DNA of 64,000 bases from UBA11524 sp963590165. Lineage in GTDB: Bacteria > Bacillota > Clostridia > Christensenellales > Aristaeellaceae. The notes under the pieces are model-generated. The model was not told the origin of the DNA. It did not search any database and saw only the letters and a program-made list of their open reading frames with translations. The stretch is from the NCBI GenBank assembly GCA_963590165.1, contig CAVANO010000032.1, forward strand, positions 1-64,000, in the 5' to 3' direction. Made by a program: the position numbers and the translations under genes. Every line of letters starts with the position of its first letter. The first letter of the stretch is position 1. Shown here one piece after another: positions 17,290-26,110 of the stretch.

Positions 17290-18024
17290 TTATATTACCA
17301 ATCCTCCGTTGACACCGAGCACCTGTCCGGTGATGAAAGACGCGCGGGAAGATGCGAGAAAGAGAATCGCCTCGGCACATTCTTCAGGTTCGCCGATGCG
17401 TCCGAGCGGCGTTTCGTCCGCTAAGGCAGCGAGGTCATCCTCGGATAGCTCCGCGTTCATGGGGGTTCGGATGACGCCGGGGGTTACGCAGTTCACGCGG
17501 ATACCGCTTGGACCTGCTTCCTTTGCCGTTGCCTTCGTCAGCCCGATGACCGCCGCCTTTGACGCGGAGTACGCCGCCTCGCAGCTTGCACCAACCTCGC
17601 CCCACATGCTGCTGACGTTGACGATGGCGCCGCTCTGCCGAGAAATCATGCCGGGCAGTACAGCCCGAAGCAGATGAAATACGCCGTCAACATTGACCGC
17701 GAACAGGCGCGACCATGCTTCATCCGTCATGTCTGTCAGCAGGCCGCGGTGCGCGATGCCGGCGCAGTTCACAAGTGCGTCGATGTGCCGATAGGTGCGC
17801 TCAATGTCAGCAACAATGTCGGCCACCTGCTTCTCGTCCGCCACATCGCACACGCGGTAATCCACATCCATGCCCGAAGCGCGCAGCTCTGCTGTCAGCG
17901 CCTGCGCGTGCTCCTTCTGCGTCCGGCAGAGAAACACAACGCTCCAGCCGTCCTCGGCGAAGCGCCGCACGCAGCTTTCACCGATGCCGCTGCTGCCGCC
18001 GCTGATGAGTGCAATTCGCCGCAT
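17290..18024 (-). CDS. Short-chain dehydrogenase/reductase
   Basis: Predicted 244-residue NAD(P)-dependent oxidoreductase of the classical SDR family. It has the cofactor loop SGGSSGIGE, NCAG, NVSS and the catalytic YSASK, and ends with the common GQVLGVNGG segment. Closest in look to FabG-type 3-oxoacyl-ACP reductases, though a sugar or polyol substrate is equally possible given the nucleoside-catabolism neighbours. Its SD lies inside the end of the purine nucleoside phosphorylase gene, 3 bases away, so it is cotranscribed with it. Confidence 0.9.
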   Translation of the reverse strand: MRRIALISGGSSGIGESCVRRFAEDGWSVVFLCRTQKEHAQALTAELRASGMDVDYRVCDVADEKQVADIVADIERTYRHIDALVNCAGIAHRGLLTDMTDEAWSRLFAVNVDGVFHLLRAVLPGMISRQSGAIVNVSSMWGEVGASCEAAYSASKAAVIGLTKATAKEAGPSGIRVNCVTPGVIRTPMNAELSEDDLAALADETPLGRIGEPEECAEAILFLASSRASFITGQVLGVNGGLVI

Positions 18025-18027
18025 GGA

Positions 18028-18855
18028 TTACGCCTCCCCAATCAGTCGAATCGTTTCGTCCAGCAACTGCCGGAATGTGTCTTTGACGCGCTCCGCCGTT
18101 TCGAGCACCTCTTGCTCGCTCAGCGGACGGTTCAGCACGCCTGCCGCCATGTTTGTGATGCAGCTCACGCCCAGTACGCGGATGCCGCAATGGCGCGCCG
18201 TGATGACCTCCGGCACGGTGGACATGCCGACAGCGTCCGCACCGAGCAGACGTGCCATGCGAATCTCTGCCGGCGTTTCGTATGTCGGACCGTTCATCCA
18301 CATGTAGACGCCCTTTTGCAGCGGAATGCCCATCGTGACCGCTGCATGCGCACAGATGGCCATCAGCGATTCGTCATACGCATGCGTCATGTCCGGAAAA
18401 CGCACGCCGAATTCCGACAGATTCGGTCCTGTCAGCGGATTGTGGCCGGACAGGTTAATGTGGTCGGTCATCATCATCAGGCAGCCTTCCGGAAAGGACG
18501 TGTTCACGCCGCCTGCGGAGTTCGTGACGATGAGGATTTTCACGCCCAGCAACGCCATGACGCGCACCGGCATGGTCACTTCACGCAGGGTGTATCCCTC
18601 ATAAGCATGGAAACGCCCCTGCATCATGCAAACGCGCCGCCCGTGGAGCGTGCCTGTCCACCAGCGGCCGGCATGACCAGGTGCGGTCGAAAGCGGAAAG
18701 CCGGGAATTTCGGCGTATGCAATGGATTTCGCATCCTGCAGGGCGCTGACCATGCCGCCCAGCCCTGAGCCGAGGATGATGCCGATGTCCGCTTCGCCGA
18801 CGTGCTGGCGGATTACATCCGCTGCTGCGCGGAGCTTTGTCATTTCGTCTTGCAT
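18028..18855 (-). CDS. punA: Purine-nucleoside phosphorylase (trimeric type)
   Basis: Predicted 275 residues of the low-molecular-mass, trimeric PNP family, cleaving purine (deoxy)nucleosides with phosphate to base plus (deoxy)ribose-1-phosphate. Motifs seen: ILGSGLGGM, GRFHAYEGY, TNSAGGVN and the base-binding FPDMTHAYD region. Its product is the substrate of phosphopentomutase, encoded directly upstream, so the two form a nucleoside salvage/catabolism unit. AAGGAGA precedes the ATG. Confidence 0.93.
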   Translation of the reverse strand: MQDEMTKLRAAADVIRQHVGEADIGIILGSGLGGMVSALQDAKSIAYAEIPGFPLSTAPGHAGRWWTGTLHGRRVCMMQGRFHAYEGYTLREVTMPVRVMALLGVKILIVTNSAGGVNTSFPEGCLMMMTDHINLSGHNPLTGPNLSEFGVRFPDMTHAYDESLMAICAHAAVTMGIPLQKGVYMWMNGPTYETPAEIRMARLLGADAVGMSTVPEVITARHCGIRVLGVSCITNMAAGVLNRPLSEQEVLETAERVKDTFRQLLDETIRLIGEA

Positions 18856-18880
18856 GAGGATGCTCTCCTTGTTCTGTTGA

Positions 18881-20074
18881 TCATTTTACAGCAGTAAGCA
18901 ACTTTTTCGCAAAGGAGGAGGCGCCGAACCGGTCGGGCAGACCGAGCCGGTCAGGCAGACCGAGCCATTCTGCGCAGGTCGCGGCGATGTCTGCGTAGGT
19001 TTTTCTCGTGCCGAGGTCGATGGGCGCATGCATGCGCTTGTGGTAGACGAGCAGCGGAATGTATTCGCGCGTGTGATCCGTGCCGCGGAAGGTCGGGTCG
19101 CAGCCGTGATCCGCCGTCAGAATCAGCAGATCCTCTTCGCCGAGCAGCGAAAGCACTTCCGGCAGACGTCTGTCGATGGCAATCAGCGCATCCGCGAAAC
19201 CGCGCACATCGCGCCGATGCCCATAGAGCATGTCCGTATCGACGAGATTCGTGAAGCAAAGCCCGTCAAACGGCTGACGCATATCATCCAGCCAAGCCTC
19301 CATGCATGCCGGATTGCCGGCTGCATGATTCGAGGCGGTCAGACCGCGGTGCGCGAAGATATCCTCGATTTTGCCGACACCGAGCACGGACATGCCGGCC
19401 TCCTTAACCGCATCGAGCAGCGTCCGCCCGAACGGTTCGACCGAAAAGTCACGCCGCCCGTTCGTCCGCGTGAATGCACCGGCATGTTCGCCGATGAAAG
19501 GACGTGCGATGACGCGTCCGACAGACAACGGTCCGGTCAGCATTTTTCGTGCGGTTTCGCACATTGCGTACAGTTCCGAACGCGGAAAAATGTCCTCATG
19601 GCAGGCAATCTGAAACACGCTGTCTGCCGAGGTGTACACAATCGGTGCGTGCGTGCGGATGTGCTCCTCGCCCAGCTCATCGAGAATTGCTGTGCCCGAT
19701 GCAGGCTTGTTGCCGATGACGGGATGACCGATGCGCTGCTCAAACGCGGAAATGAAATCCTGCGGAAAGCCGTTCGGGAATGTCGGGAACGGCTGCGAAA
19801 CCGGCAGACCGGCAATCTCCCAGTGCCCGGTGGTGGTGTCCTTGCCGCGGCTGACCTCCATGCACCGTCCGAATGCACCGACGGCATCGGGGTCAGGCGG
19901 ATAATGTGTGCCTTCAATCTGCCCGAGACCGAGCTTCGCCAGATTCGGCAGCGACGGATGGCATGCGTCCACCACATGACCGATGGTGCATGCCCCTTCA
20001 TCGCCGTAATCCGCCGCATCCGGCAGCGCTCCTGCACCGACTGCGTCAAGTACCGTCAGAAAAACACGTTTCAT
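18881..20074 (-). CDS. deoB: Phosphopentomutase
   Basis: Predicted 397-residue, Mn-dependent alkaline-phosphatase-superfamily enzyme interconverting (deoxy)ribose-1- and -5-phosphate. Seen: VLDAVGAGALPDA with the metal Asp, a Thr in DTTTGHWE expected to be phosphorylated, and TADHGCDPT plus DHTRE near the C-terminus. The end holds a short internal duplication, RLGLPDRLGLPDRFG, from an imperfect 18-bp repeat. The ATG with GGGAG upstream is preferred over a start eight codons earlier. A divergent promoter region separates it from the HAD gene. Confidence 0.95.
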   Translation of the reverse strand: MKRVFLTVLDAVGAGALPDAADYGDEGACTIGHVVDACHPSLPNLAKLGLGQIEGTHYPPDPDAVGAFGRCMEVSRGKDTTTGHWEIAGLPVSQPFPTFPNGFPQDFISAFEQRIGHPVIGNKPASGTAILDELGEEHIRTHAPIVYTSADSVFQIACHEDIFPRSELYAMCETARKMLTGPLSVGRVIARPFIGEHAGAFTRTNGRRDFSVEPFGRTLLDAVKEAGMSVLGVGKIEDIFAHRGLTASNHAAGNPACMEAWLDDMRQPFDGLCFTNLVDTDMLYGHRRDVRGFADALIAIDRRLPEVLSLLGEEDLLILTADHGCDPTFRGTDHTREYIPLLVYHKRMHAPIDLGTRKTYADIAATCAEWLGLPDRLGLPDRFGASSFAKKLLTAVK

Positions 20075-20133
20075 ACCTTCTGCTCCCTTCCTGTTCATCC
20101 TTATTATAGCGCAGTTTTTGCAACTTGCATAGC

Positions 20134-20162
20134 TTGTAATTTTGCCGAAAAGCGTGTATCAT
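20134..20162 (+). promoter_or_regulatory. Promoter of the HAD gene, divergent from deoB
   Basis: TTGTAA (20134-20139) and TATCAT (20157-20162) are 17 bases apart. On the minus strand TATAAT (20108-20103) likely serves deoB, with a weaker -35. The two promoters face away from each other and overlap. Confidence 0.6.
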
Positions 20163-20181
20163 GGGCATGAGGTGATTTTTG

Positions 20182-20838
20182 ATGGGTCGACTCATGTTTG
20201 ATGATGTCCATGAAACGATGGTGTGGGATGAAATCGATGCAGTGGTATTTGATGTCGGGCAGGTGTTGCTGACGTTTGATCCTGACCGCATTCTTCACGA
20301 ATATCTGCCTGATCAGCCGTCGCTGTATCCGGTGCTGATACGCAAAGTTTTCCGTTCGCCGTACTGGGTGATGCGCGATCATGGGGAGATGTCCTGCGAG
20401 GAAGCAATCAACGCGATGACCGGACGCGATGAATCGCTGCGCCAGCCTATCGACCATGTTATGCATGCATGGATGGCGATGAAGGACGTCATTCAGGAGG
20501 GTGTCGATGCCGTCAAAACGTGCAAGGCGCACGGTAAGCGGCTCTATGTGCTGTCGAATTATGCGGACGATGCGTTCACCATTGTTGAAAGAAAGTATGA
20601 CTTCTTCAACCTCTTTGATGAACGGTTCGTATCGGCACGCCTGCACCTGATGAAGCCGAGCGAGCAGATTTTCAATTACGTCGCCGCGGCAACGCAACAT
20701 GATCCGTCGCGCATGCTCTTTATTGATGACTCGACGCTCAATGTCGAAGGCGCGCTGTTCTGCGGATGGCAGGCCATCTGCTATAATGAGCCGGGCAAAT
20801 TGAAACGCTTTTTCGGCACAGGGGATGCCGGAAAATAA
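20182..20838 (+). CDS. HAD superfamily phosphatase
   Basis: Predicted 218 residues, HAD subfamily IA. Motif I is VFDVGQVLLTFD with the nucleophile Asp24; the usual second Asp is replaced by Gly (DVG), as in several YihX-like sugar-phosphate phosphatases. Motif II is VLSNYAD, motif III uses a Lys in LMKPSEQIF, and motif IV is LFIDDSTLN. A helical cap sits between I and II. Substrate unknown, probably a sugar phosphate. ATG chosen with GAGGTGA upstream; a TTG directly precedes it. Confidence 0.88.
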   Translation: MGRLMFDDVHETMVWDEIDAVVFDVGQVLLTFDPDRILHEYLPDQPSLYPVLIRKVFRSPYWVMRDHGEMSCEEAINAMTGRDESLRQPIDHVMHAWMAMKDVIQEGVDAVKTCKAHGKRLYVLSNYADDAFTIVERKYDFFNLFDERFVSARLHLMKPSEQIFNYVAAATQHDPSRMLFIDDSTLNVEGALFCGWQAICYNEPGKLKRFFGTGDAGK

Positions 20839-20852
20839 TTTTGCGGAAAGAC

Positions 20853-20881
20853 TATACAATTGCGAAAATCCATGCTATAAT
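20853..20881 (+). promoter_or_regulatory. Promoter and long leader of the zinc-ribbon gene
   Basis: TATACA (20853-20858) and TATAAT (20876-20881) are 17 bases apart, leaving a leader of about 140 bases before the ATG at 21028. The leader contains no clear riboswitch fold that I recognise. Confidence 0.6.
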
Positions 20882-21027
20882 AATTTCTGCAGCCCAACCT
20901 GAATTCCAAGGCTCTAATCTCCCTTTGGTTGTCACACGACCCGCATCGGAGTTCCGGTGCAAAACCATGGAAGCAGATGACCTCAAGGCAACGGTATGGG
21001 TGACAATTAAAAGGAGGTTTCCCAACC

Positions 21028-21321
21028 ATGTACGAAGATGAAACGCTCGTTTGCCGTGACTGCGGCAATGAATTCGTGTTCTCCGCGTCCGAGCAGGCTT
21101 TCTTTGCCGAGAAGGGCTTCCAGAACAAGCCTTCTCGCTGCCCGAAGTGCCGCGCTGCTCGCCGTGCCCAGAACGGCAACGGCTCTTCCGCTCCCCGTCA
21201 GATGTATGACGTGGTGTGCGCGAACTGCGGCAAGGCGACTCAGGTTCCCTTCCAGCCCCGCGGAGATCGCCCCGTTCTCTGCCGTGAGTGCTTCGACGCT
21301 CAGCGTGCTTCCCGCTATTAA
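21028..21321 (+). CDS. Zinc-ribbon domain protein, probably highly expressed
   Basis: Predicted 97 residues with two zinc ribbons: CRDC with CPKC (residues 9-12 and 38-41), then CANC with CREC (about 66-69 and 86-89). The second half has the segment KATQVPFQP, seen in small Clostridial zinc-ribbon proteins of unknown role, sometimes linked to cold-shock domains. It has an excellent AAAAGGAGG site, its own promoter and terminator, and prefers CGT/GCT codons unlike its neighbours, the pattern of a strongly expressed gene. Nucleic-acid binding is likely but inferred. Confidence 0.9.
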   Translation: MYEDETLVCRDCGNEFVFSASEQAFFAEKGFQNKPSRCPKCRAARRAQNGNGSSAPRQMYDVVCANCGKATQVPFQPRGDRPVLCRECFDAQRASRY

Positions 21322-21343
21322 TCAGCGGTAAAAACGCAAAACT

Positions 21344-21378
21344 GCCCATCCTTCGATTCGCTCGGAGGATGGGCTTTT
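21344..21378 (+). terminator. Terminator of the zinc-ribbon gene
   Basis: GCCCATCC (21344-21351) pairs with GGATGGGC (21367-21374) and is followed by TTTT. Confidence 0.85.
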
Positions 21379-21512
21379 CGATTGCCTGAATTTATAAGCT
21401 GCATGACAAGCCAAGAGACACGGCAGGGCGCTGCGAAGGAGGTTGGGGTGATCGCAAAGCCCCAAGAACAGCATCACAAATGAAGGAACACGGAAGGTTT
21501 CTGCGAAAAAAA

Positions 21513-21543
21513 CGGACGAAGTCCGAAAAGCGGATGAAGTCCG
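21513..21543. repeat. Two micro-hairpin units
   Basis: CGGACGAAGTCCG at 21513-21525 and CGGATGAAGTCCG at 21531-21543 are 18 bases apart. The first is a perfect 5-bp stem with loop GAA; the second keeps pairing through a T-G pair. Confidence 0.8.
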
Positions 21544-21549
21544 AAAAAC

Positions 21550-21588
21550 GAAGCCGAAGCTGCCATAAAAAACAGCTCCGGCTTCATC
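21550..21588 (-). terminator. Terminator of the DRE-TIM enzyme gene
   Basis: GAAGCCGAAGCTG (21550-21562) pairs with CAGCTCCGGCTTC (21573-21585), one mismatch. On the minus strand it is followed by GTTTTTC. Confidence 0.8.
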
Positions 21589-21592
21589 AAAA

Positions 21593-22987
21593 TCAGTGAC
21601 TCTTGTGGAACAGCAGATGCTCGTAGCGCTCCGTGTCGATGGTGCGCACCATGATTTCCAGCTCCTCATCGCCCATGACCGTGTTGCGTCCCTGTGCATA
21701 GAGCTCAGCGACCATCTCGCGCAACTTGACAATCAGCGGATCGGTCTTGGCAACCATTTCGTCGCCCTTCAGGCGGAAGAAGCTGTTGAACCAGTGCGCA
21801 ACGCCTGCGGTGCCGGAAGCCGCGTCAACCGCGACCAGCGCCGGACGATTGAGAATCTTCGCAGTGTCGAAGATATTGTAAATCTCTTCATCCTTCAGCA
21901 GACCATCCGCATGGATGCCAGCGCGTGTGACGTTGAAGTGACGCCCGACAAACGGCTGGCGCGGGCTGATTTCCAGACCGATTTCGCGTTCCATGTACTC
22001 GGCGATTTCCGTCACGGCGGTTAAATCCATGCCGTCAAGCGTGCCGCGCAGGGAGGCATATTCCACCGCCATCGCCTCGAGCGGGCAGTTGCCGGTGCGT
22101 TCGCCGATGCCCAGCAGCGAGCAGTTGACGGACGAGCAGCCGTACATCCACGCGGTGCCGGCGTTGCTGACGACTTTGTAGAAGTCATTGTGACCATGCC
22201 ACTCCAGCTGCTCGGACGGCACCATGGCATAGTGGTTCAGACCGTAGACGATGCCCGGGACGGAACGCGGCAGCGCGGCACCGTAGTAGTGCACGCCGAA
22301 GCCCATCGTGTCGCAGGCACGGATCTTAATCGGGATGCCGGCCTCCTTCGACAGGCGCATGAGCTCCTCTGCGAAGGGCAGCACAAAACCGTAGAAGTCC
22401 GCACGGGTGATGTCCTCAAAGTGGCAGCGCGGACGGATGCCGCGGTCGAGCGCCGCCTTGACGATGCCAAGATACTTGTCCATCGCCTGCTTGCGCGTCA
22501 GGTGCATCTTCTTGAAGATGTGATAGTCCGAGCAGGACACGAGGATGCCTGTTTCCTTCACGCCGGCTTCTTTGACCAGCTCGAAGTCCTTCTCGTTCGC
22601 GCGGATCCATGTCGTGATTTCCGGAAACTCATAGCCCAGATCCTGGCAGGCATGGAGCGCCTTCTTGTCCTTATCGGTATAGAGGAAGAATTCCGACTGA
22701 CGCACGAGTCCCTTCGGGCCGCCCAGACGATGCATGAGCTTATACAGGTGCACAATCTGATCTACCGTGAACGGACTGACGGACTGCTGACCGTCGCGGA
22801 AGGTTGTGTCGGTCATCCAGATTTCGTCCGGCATGTTCTCCGGCACATGGCGCATGTTGAACGCTACCTTCGGAATGGACTCATAGTCGTAGAGCTCGCG
22901 GTACAGGTTCGGTTCCTCGACATCCTGCAGGCTGTACTGATAGCGGTTGATCATCAACAGGTTGGATTTCGGGTCAAACTCCAGCAT
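21593..22987 (-). CDS. DRE-TIM metallolyase, Re-citrate/homocitrate/isopropylmalate synthase-like
   Basis: Predicted 464 residues. The DRE-TIM barrel motif is DTTFRDGQQS, and the metal His pair is in EWHGHNDF; GIGERTGN is the usual downstream glycine motif. The regulatory LeuA C-terminal domain is absent. The N-terminal part and the phrase RQSEFFLYT resemble the group holding Clostridium kluyveri Re-citrate synthase better than LeuA, so it may condense acetyl-CoA with oxaloacetate. Homocitrate or isopropylmalate synthase are alternatives. ATG has GGGAGGA. Next upstream is an aminotransferase, 107 bases away. Confidence 0.82.
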   Translation of the reverse strand: MLEFDPKSNLLMINRYQYSLQDVEEPNLYRELYDYESIPKVAFNMRHVPENMPDEIWMTDTTFRDGQQSVSPFTVDQIVHLYKLMHRLGGPKGLVRQSEFFLYTDKDKKALHACQDLGYEFPEITTWIRANEKDFELVKEAGVKETGILVSCSDYHIFKKMHLTRKQAMDKYLGIVKAALDRGIRPRCHFEDITRADFYGFVLPFAEELMRLSKEAGIPIKIRACDTMGFGVHYYGAALPRSVPGIVYGLNHYAMVPSEQLEWHGHNDFYKVVSNAGTAWMYGCSSVNCSLLGIGERTGNCPLEAMAVEYASLRGTLDGMDLTAVTEIAEYMEREIGLEISPRQPFVGRHFNVTRAGIHADGLLKDEEIYNIFDTAKILNRPALVAVDAASGTAGVAHWFNSFFRLKGDEMVAKTDPLIVKLREMVAELYAQGRNTVMGDEELEIMVRTIDTERYEHLLFHKSH

Positions 22988-23094
22988 GAAATGTTCCTCC
23001 CTTTTTTCAAAATAATTAAGGAAGAGCAATATGCTCGCATACTGCCCTCCCGGTGTGATGCGTCTATGCATACAAATTGATGCGGTTGAAAGGA

Positions 23095-24294
23095 TTAGAC
23101 CAGCTGACCGACAAATTCCTCGATGCGGCGCAGACCTTCCATGCACGTTTCCATGGCGACTGCATAGCTCAGGCGGCAGAAACCTTCCGCCTCGAAAGCA
23201 TTGCCCGGCACGACGGCGACATGCTTGTCTGCCAGCAGCAGCTCGGCGAACGTCTGGCTGCAGTCGATGACACGTCCATTGTATTGCTTGCCGAGGACTT
23301 CCTTGATGTTCAGCATGATGTAGAACGCGCCCTGCGGCTTCATGCAGGATAGGCCGCTGATGCTGTTGATCTTCTCGACCATGGCGTTGCGGCGTGCTTC
23401 AAACTGCGCGACCATATCCGTCACGCACTGCGGGTCGCCCTGAAGTGCCTTCATCGAGGCGTACTGGGCGATGGCGTTGGCGTTGGACGTCGCGTGGGAC
23501 TGGAAGCTTGTCATGGCGCAGATTTCGATGCGCGGACCTGCGACATAGCCGATGCGCCAGCCGGTCATGGCGTACGCCTTCGACATGCCGTTCACCACGA
23601 ACGTCTGATTCTTGATGGCTTCGCCCAATTCAGCGATGGACACGTGCGTCAGCCCATCGTAGAGCAGCTTCTCGTAGATTTCATCGCTGACGACGTAGAA
23701 CGGATGGCTGACTGCCAAGTCCGCTACAAACTGCAGCTGTTCGCGCGACCAGACGGAGCCGTTCGGGTTGCTCGGACTCGTCAGGATGATGGCCTTCGTG
23801 CGGCGCGTGACCTTTGCGGCGATGTCCTGTGATGTCGGGATGAAATTGTTCTTCTCGTCCGAGGGGATGAACACCGGCACGCCGCCTGCCATGCGCACCA
23901 TTTCGGGATACGATACCCAGCAGGGTGTCGGAATCAGCACCTCGTCGCCGGGGTCAATGATGCACTGGAAGATGGTATACAGGCTGTGCTTCGCGCCGGA
24001 GGAGACGATGATGTCAGACGGCGTGTAATGCAGGTGATTGTCGCGTTCGAGCTTGTCGCAAATCGCCTGACGGAGCGCAACGGTGCCGGCAGCCGGTGTA
24101 TAGCGCGTCATGCCGAGGTCAATGGCGTCCTTCGCGGCATCGCAGATATAGGCAGGCGTCGGGAAGTCCGGCTCACCTGCGCCGAAGCTGATGACATCCA
24201 CGCCGGCCGCTTTCATTTCTTTCGCGCGCGAATCGATGGCGAGTGTAGGTGACGGTGCAATATTCTGACAGCGATGAGAAACAGACAGTGCCAT
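23095..24294 (-). CDS. Class I/II pyridoxal-phosphate aminotransferase (AspB type)
   Basis: Predicted 399 residues, fold type I, subgroup I-gamma, most like aspartate aminotransferase: GAGEPDFPTP at the N-terminus, SPSNPNG, SDEIYEKLLYDG and the PLP lysine in NGMSKAYAMTGWRIGY. It would move the amino group between aspartate or another amino acid and 2-oxoglutarate. Three ATGs crowd the start; the one at 24294 sits 6 bases past AGGAGG and is preferred, since the ATG at 24300 touches the SD. A consensus promoter lies at 24396-24424. Confidence 0.93.
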   Translation of the reverse strand: MALSVSHRCQNIAPSPTLAIDSRAKEMKAAGVDVISFGAGEPDFPTPAYICDAAKDAIDLGMTRYTPAAGTVALRQAICDKLERDNHLHYTPSDIIVSSGAKHSLYTIFQCIIDPGDEVLIPTPCWVSYPEMVRMAGGVPVFIPSDEKNNFIPTSQDIAAKVTRRTKAIILTSPSNPNGSVWSREQLQFVADLAVSHPFYVVSDEIYEKLLYDGLTHVSIAELGEAIKNQTFVVNGMSKAYAMTGWRIGYVAGPRIEICAMTSFQSHATSNANAIAQYASMKALQGDPQCVTDMVAQFEARRNAMVEKINSISGLSCMKPQGAFYIMLNIKEVLGKQYNGRVIDCSQTFAELLLADKHVAVVPGNAFEAEGFCRLSYAVAMETCMEGLRRIEEFVGQLV

Positions 24295-24395
24295 AACCAT
24301 TCCTCCTGCATTCAAAGGGTATATTTAATGCATTTTCATGGACTTCCCCATTGAAATCCAAACAGAAAAATGAAATCCAAGCGGATAACAAATTG

Positions 24396-24424
24396 ATTAT
24401 ATCTTCATATCGTAAAAAAATCAA
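24396..24424 (-). promoter_or_regulatory. Promoter of the aminotransferase gene
   Basis: On the minus strand TTGATT (24424-24419) and TATAAT (24401-24396) are 17 bases apart, in a locally AT-rich stretch about 100 bases before the start. Confidence 0.75.
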
Positions 24425-24478
24425 GTGGAAAAACGAGAAAAATGCATTAATGAATCAAATTCCTGCAAATCTGGAATG

Positions 24479-24514
24479 AAAAAAGCCCGACATTGCTGAA
24501 TATCGGGCTTTTTG
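24479..24514 (-). terminator. Terminator of the O-antigen ligase-like gene
   Basis: AGCCCGA (24484-24490) pairs with TCGGGCT (24503-24509), extended by A/T pairs, flanked by A-runs and T-runs on both sides, so it may work both ways. Confidence 0.85.
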
Positions 24515-24532
24515 GTTTGCATGATTCACTTT

Positions 24533-26095
24533 TTATTCATTCATTTTGATTTTCGCTTCGGACGTGTAACCTGCTTCCGTGCAGCACAGCCCCAGCACGC
24601 AGTAAAGCATCGGAGAAACAAGGCAGATGCTGAATGTGAACATCGACTGCGTCAGGAATCCGACCGCCATCAGCGCCCACAGCAAGCCGCCGTGCTTCCG
24701 CGCATGATGAACCGCCGCCCAGCAGAGCGCCAGCAGCAACAGCGCCGCCGGAATGCCGCAGTTGACCGCCGTCTGCAAGAGCAGATTGTGCGGATTGTCG
24801 AAGTTTTGTGTCAGTTGCTGACCGGTTTCTGTCAGGTAGCTGCGGAAGGCGTAATAAAACGTGTCCGGTCCCGTCCCGAACCATGGCGAACGCGTGCACA
24901 AGTCAAGCGTCATCCGCCATACGCCCAGCCGCTCCGAACCGAACGAATCCTGCGCACGCCCGTGCAGCGTCTCCTGCAGTTCCCATAGCCAGCTGCCTTC
25001 CGCCGTCGGCAGGCTATATACGAGCAGCAGCGCGATTGCCAGAACACTGCATGTCAGCGCAATTAGCCATTTCCATTTCACTTCCATCAGCGGATGACGG
25101 CGAAGCAGGACAGACGCGACCATCGCAAGCATTCCCGTGAGCAGCAGGAACAGTGCCGATGCGCTTGCTGTTAGCGTGATGTTCTCCGAGCCGTCCAGCC
25201 AGGGCAGCAGTACGCTCTTGCGAAGCGCAGCAAGCAGCAGCACCATGCCAATCGTTAGTGCAGTCCTTGCGCGGCAGTATGGCCGGCGCATCGCCAGCGC
25301 GATGAGGGTGAGCAGTGTTACGCCGAGCGCAATCAGCCCGCTCTGCACCTCCATGCACAGCAGGAGCAGCACGCCGAGCAGACCGCCTGTCAGGTGGATT
25401 TGCCAGTATTCTTTGCCGAGGACGAAGCTGCCCAGCAGCCCGGGCACCATCAGACAGAGCCAGGCACTGACCATATCGATATTGCCCAGCGTCCCCTGAA
25501 ATTCATAGTTCGTGCGGATACTCCGTCCGTTCGGGAACAGGTCAAGCGGATTCAGCCCTGCGTACTGCATCAGCACAATCAATACGTACACCGCGACCGA
25601 GATGCTGCACGCGCTCAGCACCCATGAGGGACGCACGGGCAGCTGACTCAGACTGAGGAAAATCAGCACATAGCACACAAGCGTAATCAGCCCTTCATAC
25701 CGCTCAGCACCCCAAATGACGGCAGACACATGACGAGCGTTCACCGAATCTGCCCACGTGCCGAATCGTGCAGACAGGCACAGCCATGCGCCGTACGCGA
25801 GCGCAATGCCAAGCGGCACCGTCATGCGAAGCGGCTGCCGCCTGACAAGCCGCCAAGCCAGCATGGCGAGCACCGTCAGGGCGGTCAGGACAATCATGCC
25901 GTCCCACTTTGCGCGCGTGAGGTTGCTGTAGTTTTGCAGCGTCATGTCCAGCAATGCCTGCAGAACGGGCACCTCGCCGGAATCAAGCGCCGCGAGCGCG
26001 TTTTTTTCGCCCAGCAGCCAGAAGGGAAATACGGCCAGCCACAGGGCGGCAATCATCGTCGGAACGACATCGGAATACCGTCTATTCTTGTTCAT
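24533..26095 (-). CDS. O-antigen ligase/polymerase-like membrane protein
   Basis: Predicted 520-residue polytopic membrane protein with about 12 hydrophobic helices. The conserved loop of the Wzy/WaaL (Wzy_C) family is seen: SERLGVWRMTLDLCTRSP followed by WFGTGPDTF and then FDNPHNLLLQ, with the Arg and His expected for glycan transfer from undecaprenyl carriers. In a Gram-positive it may polymerise or attach a surface glycan or glycosylate proteins. ATG at 26095 has GAGGTG; a GTG two codons upstream is rejected. It stands apart from the sugar transferase at 6601. Confidence 0.83.
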   Translation of the reverse strand: MNKNRRYSDVVPTMIAALWLAVFPFWLLGEKNALAALDSGEVPVLQALLDMTLQNYSNLTRAKWDGMIVLTALTVLAMLAWRLVRRQPLRMTVPLGIALAYGAWLCLSARFGTWADSVNARHVSAVIWGAERYEGLITLVCYVLIFLSLSQLPVRPSWVLSACSISVAVYVLIVLMQYAGLNPLDLFPNGRSIRTNYEFQGTLGNIDMVSAWLCLMVPGLLGSFVLGKEYWQIHLTGGLLGVLLLLCMEVQSGLIALGVTLLTLIALAMRRPYCRARTALTIGMVLLLAALRKSVLLPWLDGSENITLTASASALFLLLTGMLAMVASVLLRRHPLMEVKWKWLIALTCSVLAIALLLVYSLPTAEGSWLWELQETLHGRAQDSFGSERLGVWRMTLDLCTRSPWFGTGPDTFYYAFRSYLTETGQQLTQNFDNPHNLLLQTAVNCGIPAALLLLALCWAAVHHARKHGGLLWALMAVGFLTQSMFTFSICLVSPMLYCVLGLCCTEAGYTSEAKIKMNE

Positions 26096-26110
26096 AGGCA
26101 CCTCATAAGC

